Positions 19,061 through 28,879 of a stretch of DNA of 64,000 nucleotides are shown piece after piece; position 1 is the first letter of the stretch; each line of letters begins with the position of its first letter. Made by a program: the position numbers and the translations under genes. The DNA comes from an uncultured Luminiphilus sp. (GTDB taxonomy: Bacteria; Pseudomonadota; Gammaproteobacteria; Pseudomonadales; Halieaceae): NCBI GenBank assembly GCA_943840615.1, contig CALSVI010000004.1, positions 1 to 64,000 of the forward strand. Reading direction: 5' to 3'. The notes beneath the pieces were generated by a model. The model did no database searches. It was not told the origin of the DNA and saw only the letters and a list, made by a program, of their open reading frames with translations.

Positions 19061-20380
19061 TCAGTCCGAGGCTGCGCCTTCTCCGGCAAACAGTTTTTGT
19101 ACCTCACCGGAGGTCATTCGTCCTGACCGGTCGCTCACTTTCGCGGATTTCCCGCCTCCCGACTTCTCACGCGTATCTACGCCGGCCTGTTTCGCCTTCT
19201 CGCGCAACGCGCCCACCGTGCAATTTTCTCGGCCGAGCAGGGCGATCGGGTCAAAGTTGAAATATTTGATCGCGTTGAGGTGTGTGACTTTGTTGATCTC
19301 TTCGTCGCTCAGGCCGACGTTCTCCAATTGACGGAAGGTATTCTCAGGCGTTACCGGCCAGGTGCTGTCAGAGTGTGGGTAGTCACACTCGAACAGAATG
19401 TTGTCAATACCCACCAGGTCACGATTGCGCAGGCCACTTTCGTCCTCGATGAAGCAGGTCAGGAAATGCTCCTGAAAGACTTCCCGGGGTCGCTTGCCGC
19501 CAAAATTAGACTTGGTCCACGCGCCGTGGTGATCGAAGGTGAACTCTGCCCGCTCAAGAAAGTAGGGGACCCAGCCGACACCGCCCTCCGTCAGCGATAT
19601 CCTCAGGTTGTCGTACTTGAGCAGGAATTCCCCATACAGCCAGTCTGCGGCGCTGTTGGCGATGGACATTGGAAAGGCTGCTATCCAGGCATCAATGGGT
19701 GTTTCGGGCGAGGAGTGCGGGGGTGCGGCACCAGTACCGATGTGACAGTTAATGACGACGTCGTTTTCAGCGCAGACTTCCCACAACTTATCCCAATGCG
19801 GGGTATGAATGCCTGGGAATCCATGGAAGGTAGGGTTGTCCGGGAAAGTGATGGCCCGGCAGCCCTTGGCCACTGCCCGTTTGACCTCGGCAACCATTAG
19901 ATCGCTGTCCCAAATGGGTAGCATGGCCATGGGGATAATTCGGCCCGGGTGGGCCGCTGCCCATTCGTCGATATGCCAGTCGTTGTAGGCTTCGATAACA
20001 CGTTTGGCAGCCTGCTTGTCTTTCGACTGGTGAAAGAGGTTGCCTGCGAAGGTCGGGAAGGTAGGAAAGCAAATGGAGGAGAGAATGCCGTTGGCATCCA
20101 TATCGCCAATGCGCGCATCAATTGAGTACACACCGTCGCGCATGTCCTCGTAGCGCAGAGGCTCCATGCCGTATTCTTCCTTGGGGCGACCCACCACTGC
20201 ATTCAGGCCCATATTGCCAATCTTGTGGCCCTCGTAGAGCCAGAAGTTGGTGCCATTCTCCTCTATCAGGCGAGGGGCAATGGTATCCAGTTCGGCCTGA
20301 GTCATATGGTTGTCGAACATGCCCGGCGGTTCGACCACGTGGTCATCCACGCTGATCAGTATCAGGTCTTCAACGTTCAC
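19061..20380 (-). CDS. Amidohydrolase_2 family metal-dependent hydrolase
   Basis: ISVDDHVVEPP, INCHIGTG, ILFECDYPHSDSTWP. Confidence 0.88.
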   Translation of the reverse strand: MNVEDLILISVDDHVVEPPGMFDNHMTQAELDTIAPRLIEENGTNFWLYEGHKIGNMGLNAVVGRPKEEYGMEPLRYEDMRDGVYSIDARIGDMDANGILSSICFPTFPTFAGNLFHQSKDKQAAKRVIEAYNDWHIDEWAAAHPGRIIPMAMLPIWDSDLMVAEVKRAVAKGCRAITFPDNPTFHGFPGIHTPHWDKLWEVCAENDVVINCHIGTGAAPPHSSPETPIDAWIAAFPMSIANSAADWLYGEFLLKYDNLRISLTEGGVGWVPYFLERAEFTFDHHGAWTKSNFGGKRPREVFQEHFLTCFIEDESGLRNRDLVGIDNILFECDYPHSDSTWPVTPENTFRQLENVGLSDEEINKVTHLNAIKYFNFDPIALLGRENCTVGALREKAKQAGVDTREKSGGGKSAKVSDRSGRMTSGEVQKLFAGEGAASD

Positions 20381-20418
20381 GGTGTGCTCCTGTGGTGTCG
20401 AGTTGAGTGCGGATTAAC

Positions 20419-20434
20419 TTTACATAACTGTATA
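20419..20434. promoter_or_regulatory. Operator-like site TTTACA-TAAC-TGTATA
   Basis: Recurrent motif about 39 bp upstream of 20380. Confidence 0.65.
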
Positions 20435-20522
20435 AATAAAACCAACCTCAATTGACGTGTCAGGCGAGCCCTAAGGCTTGACCCAGTGCATGTCACGGTC
20501 CGGGTATTTCGAGGGGATGTTA

Positions 20523-21056
20523 TTAATCGCTCACTCGCGATCGAGCTGTGTTCATGGCATTCATATCTCCCTCACTGGCGGTCACGCCCATATGGACTTC
20601 ATGAAATAACCAGTTTCCGTCTGGCTGGCGCGCCAATCGACCCTCCCAGAACATTTGCATGTTGCAGTGAATACTGTCCGGCGCAGAGAGCTGGTCGGTC
20701 TGGGTGTTATCCCGAGGATTAATATAGTGGCAAGCGTACATTCGTGTCTCGATGTGCGCCTGATCCCCGTCAACGGTAATCAATTGATTGGTGTTCAGGT
20801 GAGTGGTCCCGTCGAACCCGGGGAGGAACTTGCCGGGCGCCAGCTCGATGTACTCTCGCGGAGATATTGTGCGGTCGACATCCAGCATTTCAGCTTTGAG
20901 GTGAAAGGGGTCCGTTAGTACAGAGGCAACCAGGTCCCAGTCGCACGTGTCTAGGCCTTTCGCGTATCGATAAAGCTGGTCTGAGATTAATGCCCTGTCA
21001 CTGAGGTTCTGAAGGGTGAGCTGTTGCATGATCGGTTCTCCTATATTGCGAGACAT
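20523..21056 (-). CDS. SnoaL/NTF2-like protein
   Basis: DQLYRYAKGLDTCDWDLVASVLTDPFHLKAEM, cone-barrel pattern. Confidence 0.75.
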   Translation of the reverse strand: MSRNIGEPIMQQLTLQNLSDRALISDQLYRYAKGLDTCDWDLVASVLTDPFHLKAEMLDVDRTISPREYIELAPGKFLPGFDGTTHLNTNQLITVDGDQAHIETRMYACHYINPRDNTQTDQLSAPDSIHCNMQMFWEGRLARQPDGNWLFHEVHMGVTASEGDMNAMNTARSRVSD

Positions 21057-21129
21057 CGACTGTGATGATGGGCCTCGCTAAGGCCTCGCCTGCGTGACCA
21101 GAAATCGAGTGTGACTGCCCATGACAAAC

Positions 21130-21981
21130 CTAGGGCCTTAGCGTCGCCTCCGCTTTCATGCAGCAATAGCCTTCATGGTCTTCAGACCAGAGAATCAATT
21201 GGTTCCCACTGCGTCTGCCGCAGAGTCTGATGGGGTGGCTGTCGAATGTCGGTCTCACCGCGCGAAACGAGAACGTCTCAATTCGTGCGTTGGGTAGGTT
21301 TTCATAGGCCAGGTTGAGTAGCAGAGTAGCCAGCAGGGGCCCATGGACCACCAGTGCCGGGTACAACTCTTCATTGATTGCGTATTCCCGGTCGTAGTGA
21401 ATGCGGTGGGCGTTGTAGGTCAGCGCCGAAAAGCGAAATAGCAAAATGGGATCAGGCGTGATCTCACAGATGAATTCTGGCTTGCCATCCGCAGTGCTTC
21501 CTGCGGGTAGTGCGGTTCTCTCCAGCGGCGCCTCCCGATAAACCAGATTTTGCTCCTCGGTAATGCAGAGGCTGCCGGCCTGCCTGAATTCGTGCCGCAA
21601 GCTGACGAAAATCAATGGCCCGGTGCGTCCGTCTTTGGCGTCGACCGAGGTGATGACCGATACCTTTTCGGCAGCCACCCCGAGGGTTAAGGGTTGCGTC
21701 ACCTCCAGCTTGCCCGCCGCCCACATTCGGCGTGGCAGCGACACGGGGGGCAGAAAACCGCCCTTAATGGGGTGGCCATCTTCGCCGGTACCGTCCCGGC
21801 GAACTGGGTCTAGAAAATACAGCCAGTGCCAGGGCAGGGGCAGCGAATCGCCCATTTTGGGCGTCGCGGTCGCGTCAATGGCACCTGCCAGTGCTCCTGC
21901 CTGAAAAAGGGGTAGGTTGCTATGGGTGGTGTGCGATTTTCCCACCCAGGCCTGCAGGTCAGCTGTCGCGCTCTCACTCAC
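21130..21981 (-). CDS. MaoC-like acyl-CoA hydratase, 3-methylfumaryl/mesaconyl-CoA hydratase type
   Basis: PLPWHWLYFLDPVRRDGTGEDGHPIKGGFLPPVSLPRRMWAAG, IHYDREYA...LVVHGPLLATLLL. Confidence 0.78.
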   Translation of the reverse strand: MSESATADLQAWVGKSHTTHSNLPLFQAGALAGAIDATATPKMGDSLPLPWHWLYFLDPVRRDGTGEDGHPIKGGFLPPVSLPRRMWAAGKLEVTQPLTLGVAAEKVSVITSVDAKDGRTGPLIFVSLRHEFRQAGSLCITEEQNLVYREAPLERTALPAGSTADGKPEFICEITPDPILLFRFSALTYNAHRIHYDREYAINEELYPALVVHGPLLATLLLNLAYENLPNARIETFSFRAVRPTFDSHPIRLCGRRSGNQLILWSEDHEGYCCMKAEATLRP

Positions 21982-22765
21982 CCGATGAATCCTTGAAAAA
22001 GTCGGGGTCTCTTTTTTGTTGGAGCGCGCTCAGGCCTTCTTCAAATTCCTCGCTCAGAAAGCAGGCCGTCTGGTCGTCTTCTTCTGCTGACAACGCGGTC
22101 TCGATGTCTTGAGTCGAGCGCCTCGTCGCTTCTTTGAACTGTTGCACGGCCAGTTGGGGAAGGCGGGAAAATTCCAGCGCCTTATCCGTAGCGACATCCA
22201 TCACACAGTCGTCTTCCACGACTTGCTCCACCAGGCCCAGATCGAGCAATGCCCTGCCCTTGAGGGAGGCGCGGTCCAGCACAAGGCGCTTGGCGTTGCC
22301 CCATCCTGCTTTGCGGATCAGCGACTGGGTAGCGCCCCAGTCTGGTACCAGCCCGAGCTGGAGGAAAGGAAAACTCATCCGCGCATTCTCTCCAGCCACA
22401 ATATAGTCCGCAACAAGGGCCAGACCTGCGCCTGCGCCGATGGCGAATCTCTCCATTGCAACGACGACGGGGATGTTGGCGTACCAGAGCAGCTTGATGA
22501 GTTGGTGACCGCTCTGCATTCGGGTGCGCGCTGCCTGCTCTGTCATATCGCGCATGCTGGCAAGATCGCCGCCGGCGCAAAAGATGCCGTGGGTGCCACA
22601 CAGCAGCAGAGCGCGGACGTCCGTGTCGTTTAATCCTGTGGCAATGGCGTGAATGAGCGCGTGCCGAGTCTGTTCATCGATGGCATTTTTTGCTTCGGGT
22701 CGGTTGATGGCCACCTGTAGCACGTGCGGTGAAGGGCTGCTGATAACAACGGAGGTCTCGCTCAT
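21974..22765 (-). CDS. Enoyl-CoA hydratase/isomerase (PaaG-like)
   Basis: NRPEAKNAID, GIFCAGGDLASM, AIGAGAGLALVADYIV. Confidence 0.88.
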   Translation of the reverse strand: MSETSVVISSPSPHVLQVAINRPEAKNAIDEQTRHALIHAIATGLNDTDVRALLLCGTHGIFCAGGDLASMRDMTEQAARTRMQSGHQLIKLLWYANIPVVVAMERFAIGAGAGLALVADYIVAGENARMSFPFLQLGLVPDWGATQSLIRKAGWGNAKRLVLDRASLKGRALLDLGLVEQVVEDDCVMDVATDKALEFSRLPQLAVQQFKEATRRSTQDIETALSAEEDDQTACFLSEEFEEGLSALQQKRDPDFFKDSSGE

Positions 22766-22766
22766 G

Positions 22767-24293
22767 TCAGTGCCTGCTCGTCTCAGGGGTTAGCAGTGAT
22801 TCGCCCAATAAAGCGCGCCGCCGCAGCCACTGGCTGGGACGGTAGCGAGGGTCTCCTGTCACGCGCTGCAGGCCTTCCAATATTGCCATCACTTTTTTGG
22901 GACCGATGCTATCGCCGAGGGAAAGCGGACCGTGGGGATAGCCAAGGCCAATGCGCACGGCGTCGTCGATGTCGTCTGGAGACGCGATACCTCGCTGCGC
23001 GATATTGGTACCGATATTCACAATCGTTGCCACAATACGTTGGACGACGAAGCCGGGACTGTCGTTGATGACGGTAACCGGCGCATCACCATTTGAGAGT
23101 AAAGCCAGCGCGTCGTCTCTCGCCTGAATGCTGGTGATCGGGCTCAGCATGAGGGTGCGTCGCTGATTCAGAGTCGGCAGTGGGTCCAATGCCACGCACA
23201 GGCGGGCGTCCAGCTTCAGGTCTGCGCAGGCCTGTGAAACGTCGATTCCCCAAGGCTGTAACAATAATAGCGTGGCGTTGTCTGCAGTTTGTTCCACAGT
23301 GGCGCCAGCCTGTACCACCAGTTCAATCAGTTCGTTATAACGGTCAGCGGTCGGGTCGATCCATATTCTGTTGTTCGCAGTAAGGGACGGAAGACTCCGC
23401 TTGTCTTGGCCCCCAAGTGCCTGCGCGTCAGGTCCGTATTGGTACCAGCCTTCGTTGGTCTTGCGGCCAAATAGCCCAGCGGCGACCCGCGGGGGAATGA
23501 GAGAAGAGGGCCGAAAGCGAGGCTCCTGCTGGAACTGGTCGTAGATCGACTGCATCACCTTGGAGGAGACGTCCAAGCCTGTTAGGTCCAGCAACTCAAA
23601 GGGGCCCATCCGAAATCCTGCCGCCTCACGCATGAGCCTGTCGATGTCATCGTGACTGGCAGCCTGTTCTTCAAGAATCCGCAATCCTTCTGTGTACAGT
23701 CCTCGGCCCGCATGGTTGACCAGAAAACCGGGTTGGTCCTGAGCCAGCACCGCACGATGTGTTGTGGTGTCGATCAACGTTCTCAATTTTTCTACGGTGG
23801 CATCTGCAGTTCTTACGGCAGAGATTATTTCCACCAACCGCATGGCCGGCACCGGGTTGAAAAAGTGCAGGCCAGCGACCCGTTCCGGGTGTTGACAGTG
23901 CGCAGCAATCTCGGTGACCAGCAGCGATGAGGTGTTGCTGGCGAGGATGGCAGAAGAGGAAACGACCCCTTCCAACTGAGCGAACAGGCTCTGCTTTACC
24001 TCAAGATCCTCCAGTACCGCCTCAACCACGATGTTGCAGTCGGCGATATCGCCTAGCGCCTCACAGGGCACCAGGTTGGCAATGGCCTGATCCACATCCA
24101 TCTGACTCATGCGGCCTTTGTCGACCTTACTGTGCAGCATGTCGCTGACAAAGGCGTGAGCGTCGGCCACTGCGGCTTCTGATGCGTCAAAAAACTTTAC
24201 GGTGTGTCCGGATTGAGCAAATAATTGAATGATGCCCCGGCCCATGGCTCCGGCGCCGATAACAGCAACAGTGTGGTTTGCGTCGCGATCCAT
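22767..24293 (-). CDS. 3-hydroxyacyl-CoA dehydrogenase, PaaH-like with duplicated C-terminal domain
   Basis: VIGAGAMGRGIIQLFAQSGH, GLHFFNPVPAMRLVEI, QPGFLVNHAGRGLYTEGLRI. Confidence 0.92.
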   Translation of the reverse strand: MDRDANHTVAVIGAGAMGRGIIQLFAQSGHTVKFFDASEAAVADAHAFVSDMLHSKVDKGRMSQMDVDQAIANLVPCEALGDIADCNIVVEAVLEDLEVKQSLFAQLEGVVSSSAILASNTSSLLVTEIAAHCQHPERVAGLHFFNPVPAMRLVEIISAVRTADATVEKLRTLIDTTTHRAVLAQDQPGFLVNHAGRGLYTEGLRILEEQAASHDDIDRLMREAAGFRMGPFELLDLTGLDVSSKVMQSIYDQFQQEPRFRPSSLIPPRVAAGLFGRKTNEGWYQYGPDAQALGGQDKRSLPSLTANNRIWIDPTADRYNELIELVVQAGATVEQTADNATLLLLQPWGIDVSQACADLKLDARLCVALDPLPTLNQRRTLMLSPITSIQARDDALALLSNGDAPVTVINDSPGFVVQRIVATIVNIGTNIAQRGIASPDDIDDAVRIGLGYPHGPLSLGDSIGPKKVMAILEGLQRVTGDPRYRPSQWLRRRALLGESLLTPETSRH

Positions 24294-24306
24294 ATTGGGT
24301 CCTGAA

Positions 24307-25128
24307 TCAGTTGCCGGTGAATGTCGGCCTGCGCTTTTCCAAAAATGCGGTCATACCCTCTTTTTGGTCGGCAGTGTCGAAAAGTTTCAGAAATTCAGCC
24401 TGTTCTAGCTTTAGCGCCTCTGGCAAAGGTAGGTCGCTTCCGCCAAGCAGGGATCGTTTAATCGCACGCATAGCGAGTGGCGGCATTCGCGCTATCTTGC
24501 GGGCGAGCTCTGTGGCCCGGTTAAGAGACTGCCCCCTCTCGGTCACTTCGCTAACGAGTCCCAGTTGATAGGCTCTTTCGCCACTCAAGGTTTCGCCGCA
24601 CATCAGCATCAAGCTTGCCACGGGCTTGCCGACAGATCTGACGAGTCGCTGGGTTCCTCCAGCGCCCGGCATGATGCCCACCTTCGCTTCGGGCTGGCCA
24701 ATATTGGCGCAGGTGTCTGCCACGATGATGTCGCACATTTGCATCAGCTCGGACCCTGCCCCAAGGCAATGGCCGCTGACCGCCGCTATGACGGGTTTCT
24801 CGCAGGTGGCGACGGATTGCCAGTAGGAAGCCAGCTTGAGCTCTGCGACCTCGCGGGCATTTTTGTCGACCAGCAGCTTCAGATCAGCACCTGCTGCGAA
24901 GACCTCGTTGCCGCCGGTGACGACGATGACCGCCGTGTCTGGATCTTCAGAGAGCGCCAGAAAAGCGTCGGCGATCGCTCGACGCATTTCGAGATTCAGG
25001 GCGTTGAGCTTGTCTGGCCTGTCCATGATGACCACGCCAATGCCCTGATCTCGCTCTATTCGGACAGGAAGATCATTCATGGGAGGGTCTTTGAGCCCCT
25101 CGGTTTCAGCTATCGATTGATCTGACAT
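24307..25128 (-). CDS. Enoyl-CoA hydratase (PaaF-like)
   Basis: DRPDKLNALN, EVFAAGADLKLL, KPVIAAVSGHCLGAGSELMQMCD. Confidence 0.9.
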   Translation of the reverse strand: MSDQSIAETEGLKDPPMNDLPVRIERDQGIGVVIMDRPDKLNALNLEMRRAIADAFLALSEDPDTAVIVVTGGNEVFAAGADLKLLVDKNAREVAELKLASYWQSVATCEKPVIAAVSGHCLGAGSELMQMCDIIVADTCANIGQPEAKVGIMPGAGGTQRLVRSVGKPVASLMLMCGETLSGERAYQLGLVSEVTERGQSLNRATELARKIARMPPLAMRAIKRSLLGGSDLPLPEALKLEQAEFLKLFDTADQKEGMTAFLEKRRPTFTGN

Positions 25129-25159
25129 GGTGCAGTTTACCCCGCTAATTGGGCCCGCC

Positions 25160-26377
25160 TTACAAGCGCTCGATGATCATGCTGGGAGCCAGGCCGCCTG
25201 CGGCGCAGAGGGTGACGAGGCCGCGCTCCTGATTCCGTCGCTCCAGCTCATCCAGCAGTGTGCCGATCAGAATCGCCCCGGTAGCCCCAATGGGGTGCCC
25301 CAGGGCGATCGCCCCACCATTGACGTTCAGCTTACTGTGATCGACATCCATACGCTTCATGAAGCGCAGTGGTACGACCGCAAAGGCTTCGTTCACCTCA
25401 AAGAGATCCATGTCGGCAACATTAAGGCCGCACTGGGCGAGCGCTTTTCGAGCGGAGGGCACCGGTTCATTGAGATTGTATTCCGGGCTGCCGGCTACGG
25501 AGGCACTCGCAAGGATCCTGGCGCGAGGTTGCAGGCCGTGGGCTCTCGCGTAGTCCGGTGATGAGAGAATCAAAGCGGCGGCGCCATCAACGATGCCCGA
25601 CGAATTGCCAGCATGATGGACATGGTCAATCTCAAGATCAGGCCACTTCATTCGGGCAACCTCTCCGAAGGTATGGGTATCGTCCATCGGATAGTTCAGA
25701 AAATCGGCGAAAACGGGCTTTAACTGACCAAGGCTGTCAGTCGTTGTCCCGGCCCTTGGATATTCGTCTTCGCTCAGTGCGATCGAGCCATCCTCATGGT
25801 AGATCGGTATGATGCTTTGCGTGAAGTAGCCACTGCTGATGGCGCTCACCGCTCGCTTCTGGCTTTCGGCGGCAAAGGCGTCCACATCGTCTCGGCCGAA
25901 TCCCTCCTCAGTGGCAATGACATCGGCAGAAATACCGACGGCGGTGATGGGGTGCTTTTCTCGCAGGTGCAGGTTGTGCTGGTCAGTGGCGAAATTGGGC
26001 TTGTCAGGCAGTGACATCATTTCTATGCCACCGGTAACCACGAGGTCGTGCTGACCCGTTGCAATGCAGTTGGCGCCAAACTGGGTGGCCATCAGGCTTG
26101 ACCCGCAGAAGTGGTCCACTGTTGTGCCGCTGCTATGTAGCCACCCGGCGTCGAGCGCTGACATGCGCGCGATGTCGCCACGCTGGGTCCCTGCAGGATT
26201 ACCGCAGCCGACGATCACATGTTCAATATGTTCTGTCGTCAAATGGTTGCGCTCTTTCAGAGCGACCAAAATCTGCGACAACAATCGCTGGGGATGCAGT
26301 GTTGCCAGGCTGCCTTTGTCCGCGCGGCCCAGTCCACGGGGACTCCGAGCGGTATCGATAATCCAGACTTCTTGCAT
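25160..26377 (-). CDS. Acetyl-CoA C-acyltransferase (thiolase)
   Basis: [39 protein letters not shown]. Confidence 0.92.
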   Translation of the reverse strand: MQEVWIIDTARSPRGLGRADKGSLATLHPQRLLSQILVALKERNHLTTEHIEHVIVGCGNPAGTQRGDIARMSALDAGWLHSSGTTVDHFCGSSLMATQFGANCIATGQHDLVVTGGIEMMSLPDKPNFATDQHNLHLREKHPITAVGISADVIATEEGFGRDDVDAFAAESQKRAVSAISSGYFTQSIIPIYHEDGSIALSEDEYPRAGTTTDSLGQLKPVFADFLNYPMDDTHTFGEVARMKWPDLEIDHVHHAGNSSGIVDGAAALILSSPDYARAHGLQPRARILASASVAGSPEYNLNEPVPSARKALAQCGLNVADMDLFEVNEAFAVVPLRFMKRMDVDHSKLNVNGGAIALGHPIGATGAILIGTLLDELERRNQERGLVTLCAAGGLAPSMIIERL

Positions 26378-26450
26378 AACGTTCTTTTTCCAGCCGGGAG
26401 GAAATGGAGTCGGCCGAAGTCCAGATGCAACGACGCCAGCTTGTTGTTAC

Positions 26451-26466
26451 TTTACAGTGGTGATAA
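26451..26466. promoter_or_regulatory. Operator-like site TTTACA-GTGG-TGATAA
   Basis: Recurrent motif in the divergent promoter of 25160-26377 (-) and 26498-27616 (+). Confidence 0.55.
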
Positions 26467-26497
26467 CATAAATGCAATTTTGGAGGTGGCGCAAACT

Positions 26498-27616
26498 GTG
26501 AATTTTGATTTCTCTGATGAACAGAGGGCGTTGCAGAGCGAGGTGCAGCGCTTTTTGTCAGATCGCGCGGATCTGTCTGTGGCACGCGCGGTTCTGGATG
26601 ATGATGGCGCGCACTTTGCTGAGCCGGTTTGGCGTGAGATGTTGGAGTTAGGGTGGGCTGGTATGGCTATCCCAGATCAGTATGGAGGAGTTGGGCTTGG
26701 CTATCTTGAGCTCTGCGTGCTGGCTGAGGAGCTGGGCCGCTCACTGGCGCCCGTGCCTTTCTCATCAACCATCTACCTTTTCACAGAGGCGATTCTGCGC
26801 GTCGCTAACGAAAACGTTAGGGCACAAACGCTACCGGCGGTCGCGGCGGGAGAAATTATCGGGACCTTGGCCTTCGCCGAGGGCATAGGCTTTCCAAGGC
26901 CTAATAGAATTAAACTACGCTTTGAGAATGGCAGGCTGCAGGGGGAAAAGTGGCCCGTCGCTGACGCTATGATTGCTAACCACGCTGTGGTCCTCGCTGC
27001 GGATGAAAACGATGAACCCTGTCTTTGCCTTTTGAGCCTCACGCAGGAAGGCGTGGAGCGGCGTCCGTTGCAATCGGTTGATCCAACGAGAGGGCAGGGA
27101 GCCCTGGTATTCAATGGAGCCGAGGCGCAGCGCTTGGGTGAGGCAGGTGAAAGCGCCTGGAAAGTATTCCAGCAAATACTGGATGCCGCCGCTGTGTTGT
27201 TTGCCTTTGAGCAGGTAGGTGGTGCGGCGTCCTGCCTTGAACAGGCTATTGAGTTTGCCAGCGAGCGCACTGCCTTTGGTCGCACTATCGGATCATTTCA
27301 GGCGATCAAGCACAAACTGGCCGACATTTACGTTGGCAACCAGCTCGCGGTGAGTAACGCCTACTACGGCGCATGGGCATTGGCTTCTGGATCTGAGGAG
27401 CTCTCCCTGGCGGCTAGCGTGGCTCGCGTCAGTGCCATCCAGGCCTTCGAAGCTGCGGCATCGGAGAACATTCAAGTGCACGGCGGTATGGGCTTTACTT
27501 GGGAAGCGGATTGCCACCTCTATCTGCGACGTTCTCGCGCTCTGGCATTGGTAATCGGTGATGCCAGTCTATGGAAATCACAGGTGGCGAATGAATTTGA
27601 ACGACGGGTTGCGTGA
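26498..27616 (+). CDS. Acyl-CoA dehydrogenase, FadE28-like subunit of a probable heteromeric pair
   Basis: NFDFSDEQRALQSEVQRFL start; VHGGMGFTWEADCHLYLRRSRAL; GTG start with upstream TGGAGG; listed ORF start 26219 overlaps the divergent gene. Confidence 0.85.
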   Translation: MNFDFSDEQRALQSEVQRFLSDRADLSVARAVLDDDGAHFAEPVWREMLELGWAGMAIPDQYGGVGLGYLELCVLAEELGRSLAPVPFSSTIYLFTEAILRVANENVRAQTLPAVAAGEIIGTLAFAEGIGFPRPNRIKLRFENGRLQGEKWPVADAMIANHAVVLAADENDEPCLCLLSLTQEGVERRPLQSVDPTRGQGALVFNGAEAQRLGEAGESAWKVFQQILDAAAVLFAFEQVGGAASCLEQAIEFASERTAFGRTIGSFQAIKHKLADIYVGNQLAVSNAYYGAWALASGSEELSLAASVARVSAIQAFEAAASENIQVHGGMGFTWEADCHLYLRRSRALALVIGDASLWKSQVANEFERRVA

Positions 27617-27655
27617 AAATGGCCTCGCCTGAAAACGGTTCACGTTGGAAAGATT

Positions 27656-28873
27656 ATGGATTTTGAAGACACCCCCGAAGAAGCCGCCTTCCGGCACGAG
27701 GTGACTGCTTGGCTGGCTGAGCAGGCTGCTGAGTATGATTTATCGAGGCATGGCGATATTACTATGGAGCAGCAGCTGGCGCTGGGGCGCGCGTTTCAAG
27801 CCCGGAAGGCGGAACGTGGATACGCCAAGGTGACGTGGCCAAAAAAGCTGGGTGGTATGGGCGGGACCCCTATGCAGGCGGTGATTTATGATCAGGAAGA
27901 AGAACAATATGACCTGCCCACTGTTTTTTTCGCCATAAGCCTGGGCATGCCGATACCTGTTATGCGGCGTTTCGCAACGGAAGAACAGCAACAGCGCTAT
28001 CTCGCGCCCGCTCTGCGCGGCGAGGAAATTTGGTGTCAGCTTTTTTCTGAGCCTTCGGCAGGATCTGACCTGGGTGGTATTCGTTTGCGCGCCACTCGCG
28101 ATGGTGAGGACTGGGTACTTAATGGACAAAAAATCTGGACGTCCTGGGCCCATATTTCAGATTTTGGCGTGATCATTACCCGCACTGATCCCTCGGTACC
28201 GAAACATCGGGGAATGACTTATTTCTTTGTCGATATGAAATCTCCCGGTGTTGAGGTGCGCCCGATAAAACAGGCGGCGGGTGGCGGAGAGTTCTGTGAG
28301 GTTTTTTTCACCGACGTGCGCATTCCAGACACAGCACGTCTGGGCGAAGTCAATGGTGGTTGGCAGGTGGCAATTGCCACGCTGATGGAAGAGCGATTTG
28401 CGGTGACGGAAGCGGCTGGCGGTGGTGCCTCACTTGAAGACACGGTGCGCTTTCTGCGGAGTGAGTTCGACGATGGCGAATCGGCTATGAATGACCCCAG
28501 AGTGCGAGACAAGATCGCCGATTGGTATGTGGCTGAATCGGGCATCAATAATTTCTACGCGCGCTTATTGACCGGGTTATCGCAAGGTCAATTACCCGGG
28601 CCGGAGGCGGCGTTAAGTAAGCTGGTTATTGCAAGCAAACTACAGCAGCAATCCTCGAGCCTTATGGATATGTGTGGCCCCGCCGGCGCGGTCTATCCCG
28701 ACCACTCTGTGTCGCGCGCAACAGATCACCGGATGGCCTGGCTGGAAGCGGCGGGCTACCGAATTGCCGGTGGCACCGATGAGATACTGAGGAACACCAT
28801 TGCTGAGCGGGTGCTGGGCTTACCCGGGGATATCCGGGTCGATAAGGATGTTCCCTTTGAAAAATTGGCTTAG
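27656..28873 (+). CDS. Acyl-CoA dehydrogenase, FadE29-like subunit
   Basis: WCQLFSEPSAGSDLGGIRLRA, WTSWAH, GGTDEILRNTIAERVLGLP. Confidence 0.9.
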   Translation: MDFEDTPEEAAFRHEVTAWLAEQAAEYDLSRHGDITMEQQLALGRAFQARKAERGYAKVTWPKKLGGMGGTPMQAVIYDQEEEQYDLPTVFFAISLGMPIPVMRRFATEEQQQRYLAPALRGEEIWCQLFSEPSAGSDLGGIRLRATRDGEDWVLNGQKIWTSWAHISDFGVIITRTDPSVPKHRGMTYFFVDMKSPGVEVRPIKQAAGGGEFCEVFFTDVRIPDTARLGEVNGGWQVAIATLMEERFAVTEAAGGGASLEDTVRFLRSEFDDGESAMNDPRVRDKIADWYVAESGINNFYARLLTGLSQGQLPGPEAALSKLVIASKLQQQSSSLMDMCGPAGAVYPDHSVSRATDHRMAWLEAAGYRIAGGTDEILRNTIAERVLGLPGDIRVDKDVPFEKLA

Positions 28874-28879
28874 CGACTA

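Noticed and set aside
26219-26497. Listed N-terminal extension of the ACAD ORF
   Set aside because: Overlaps the divergent thiolase and the operator; homology begins at NFDFSDEQ with a GTG start and ribosome-binding-like TGGAGG.
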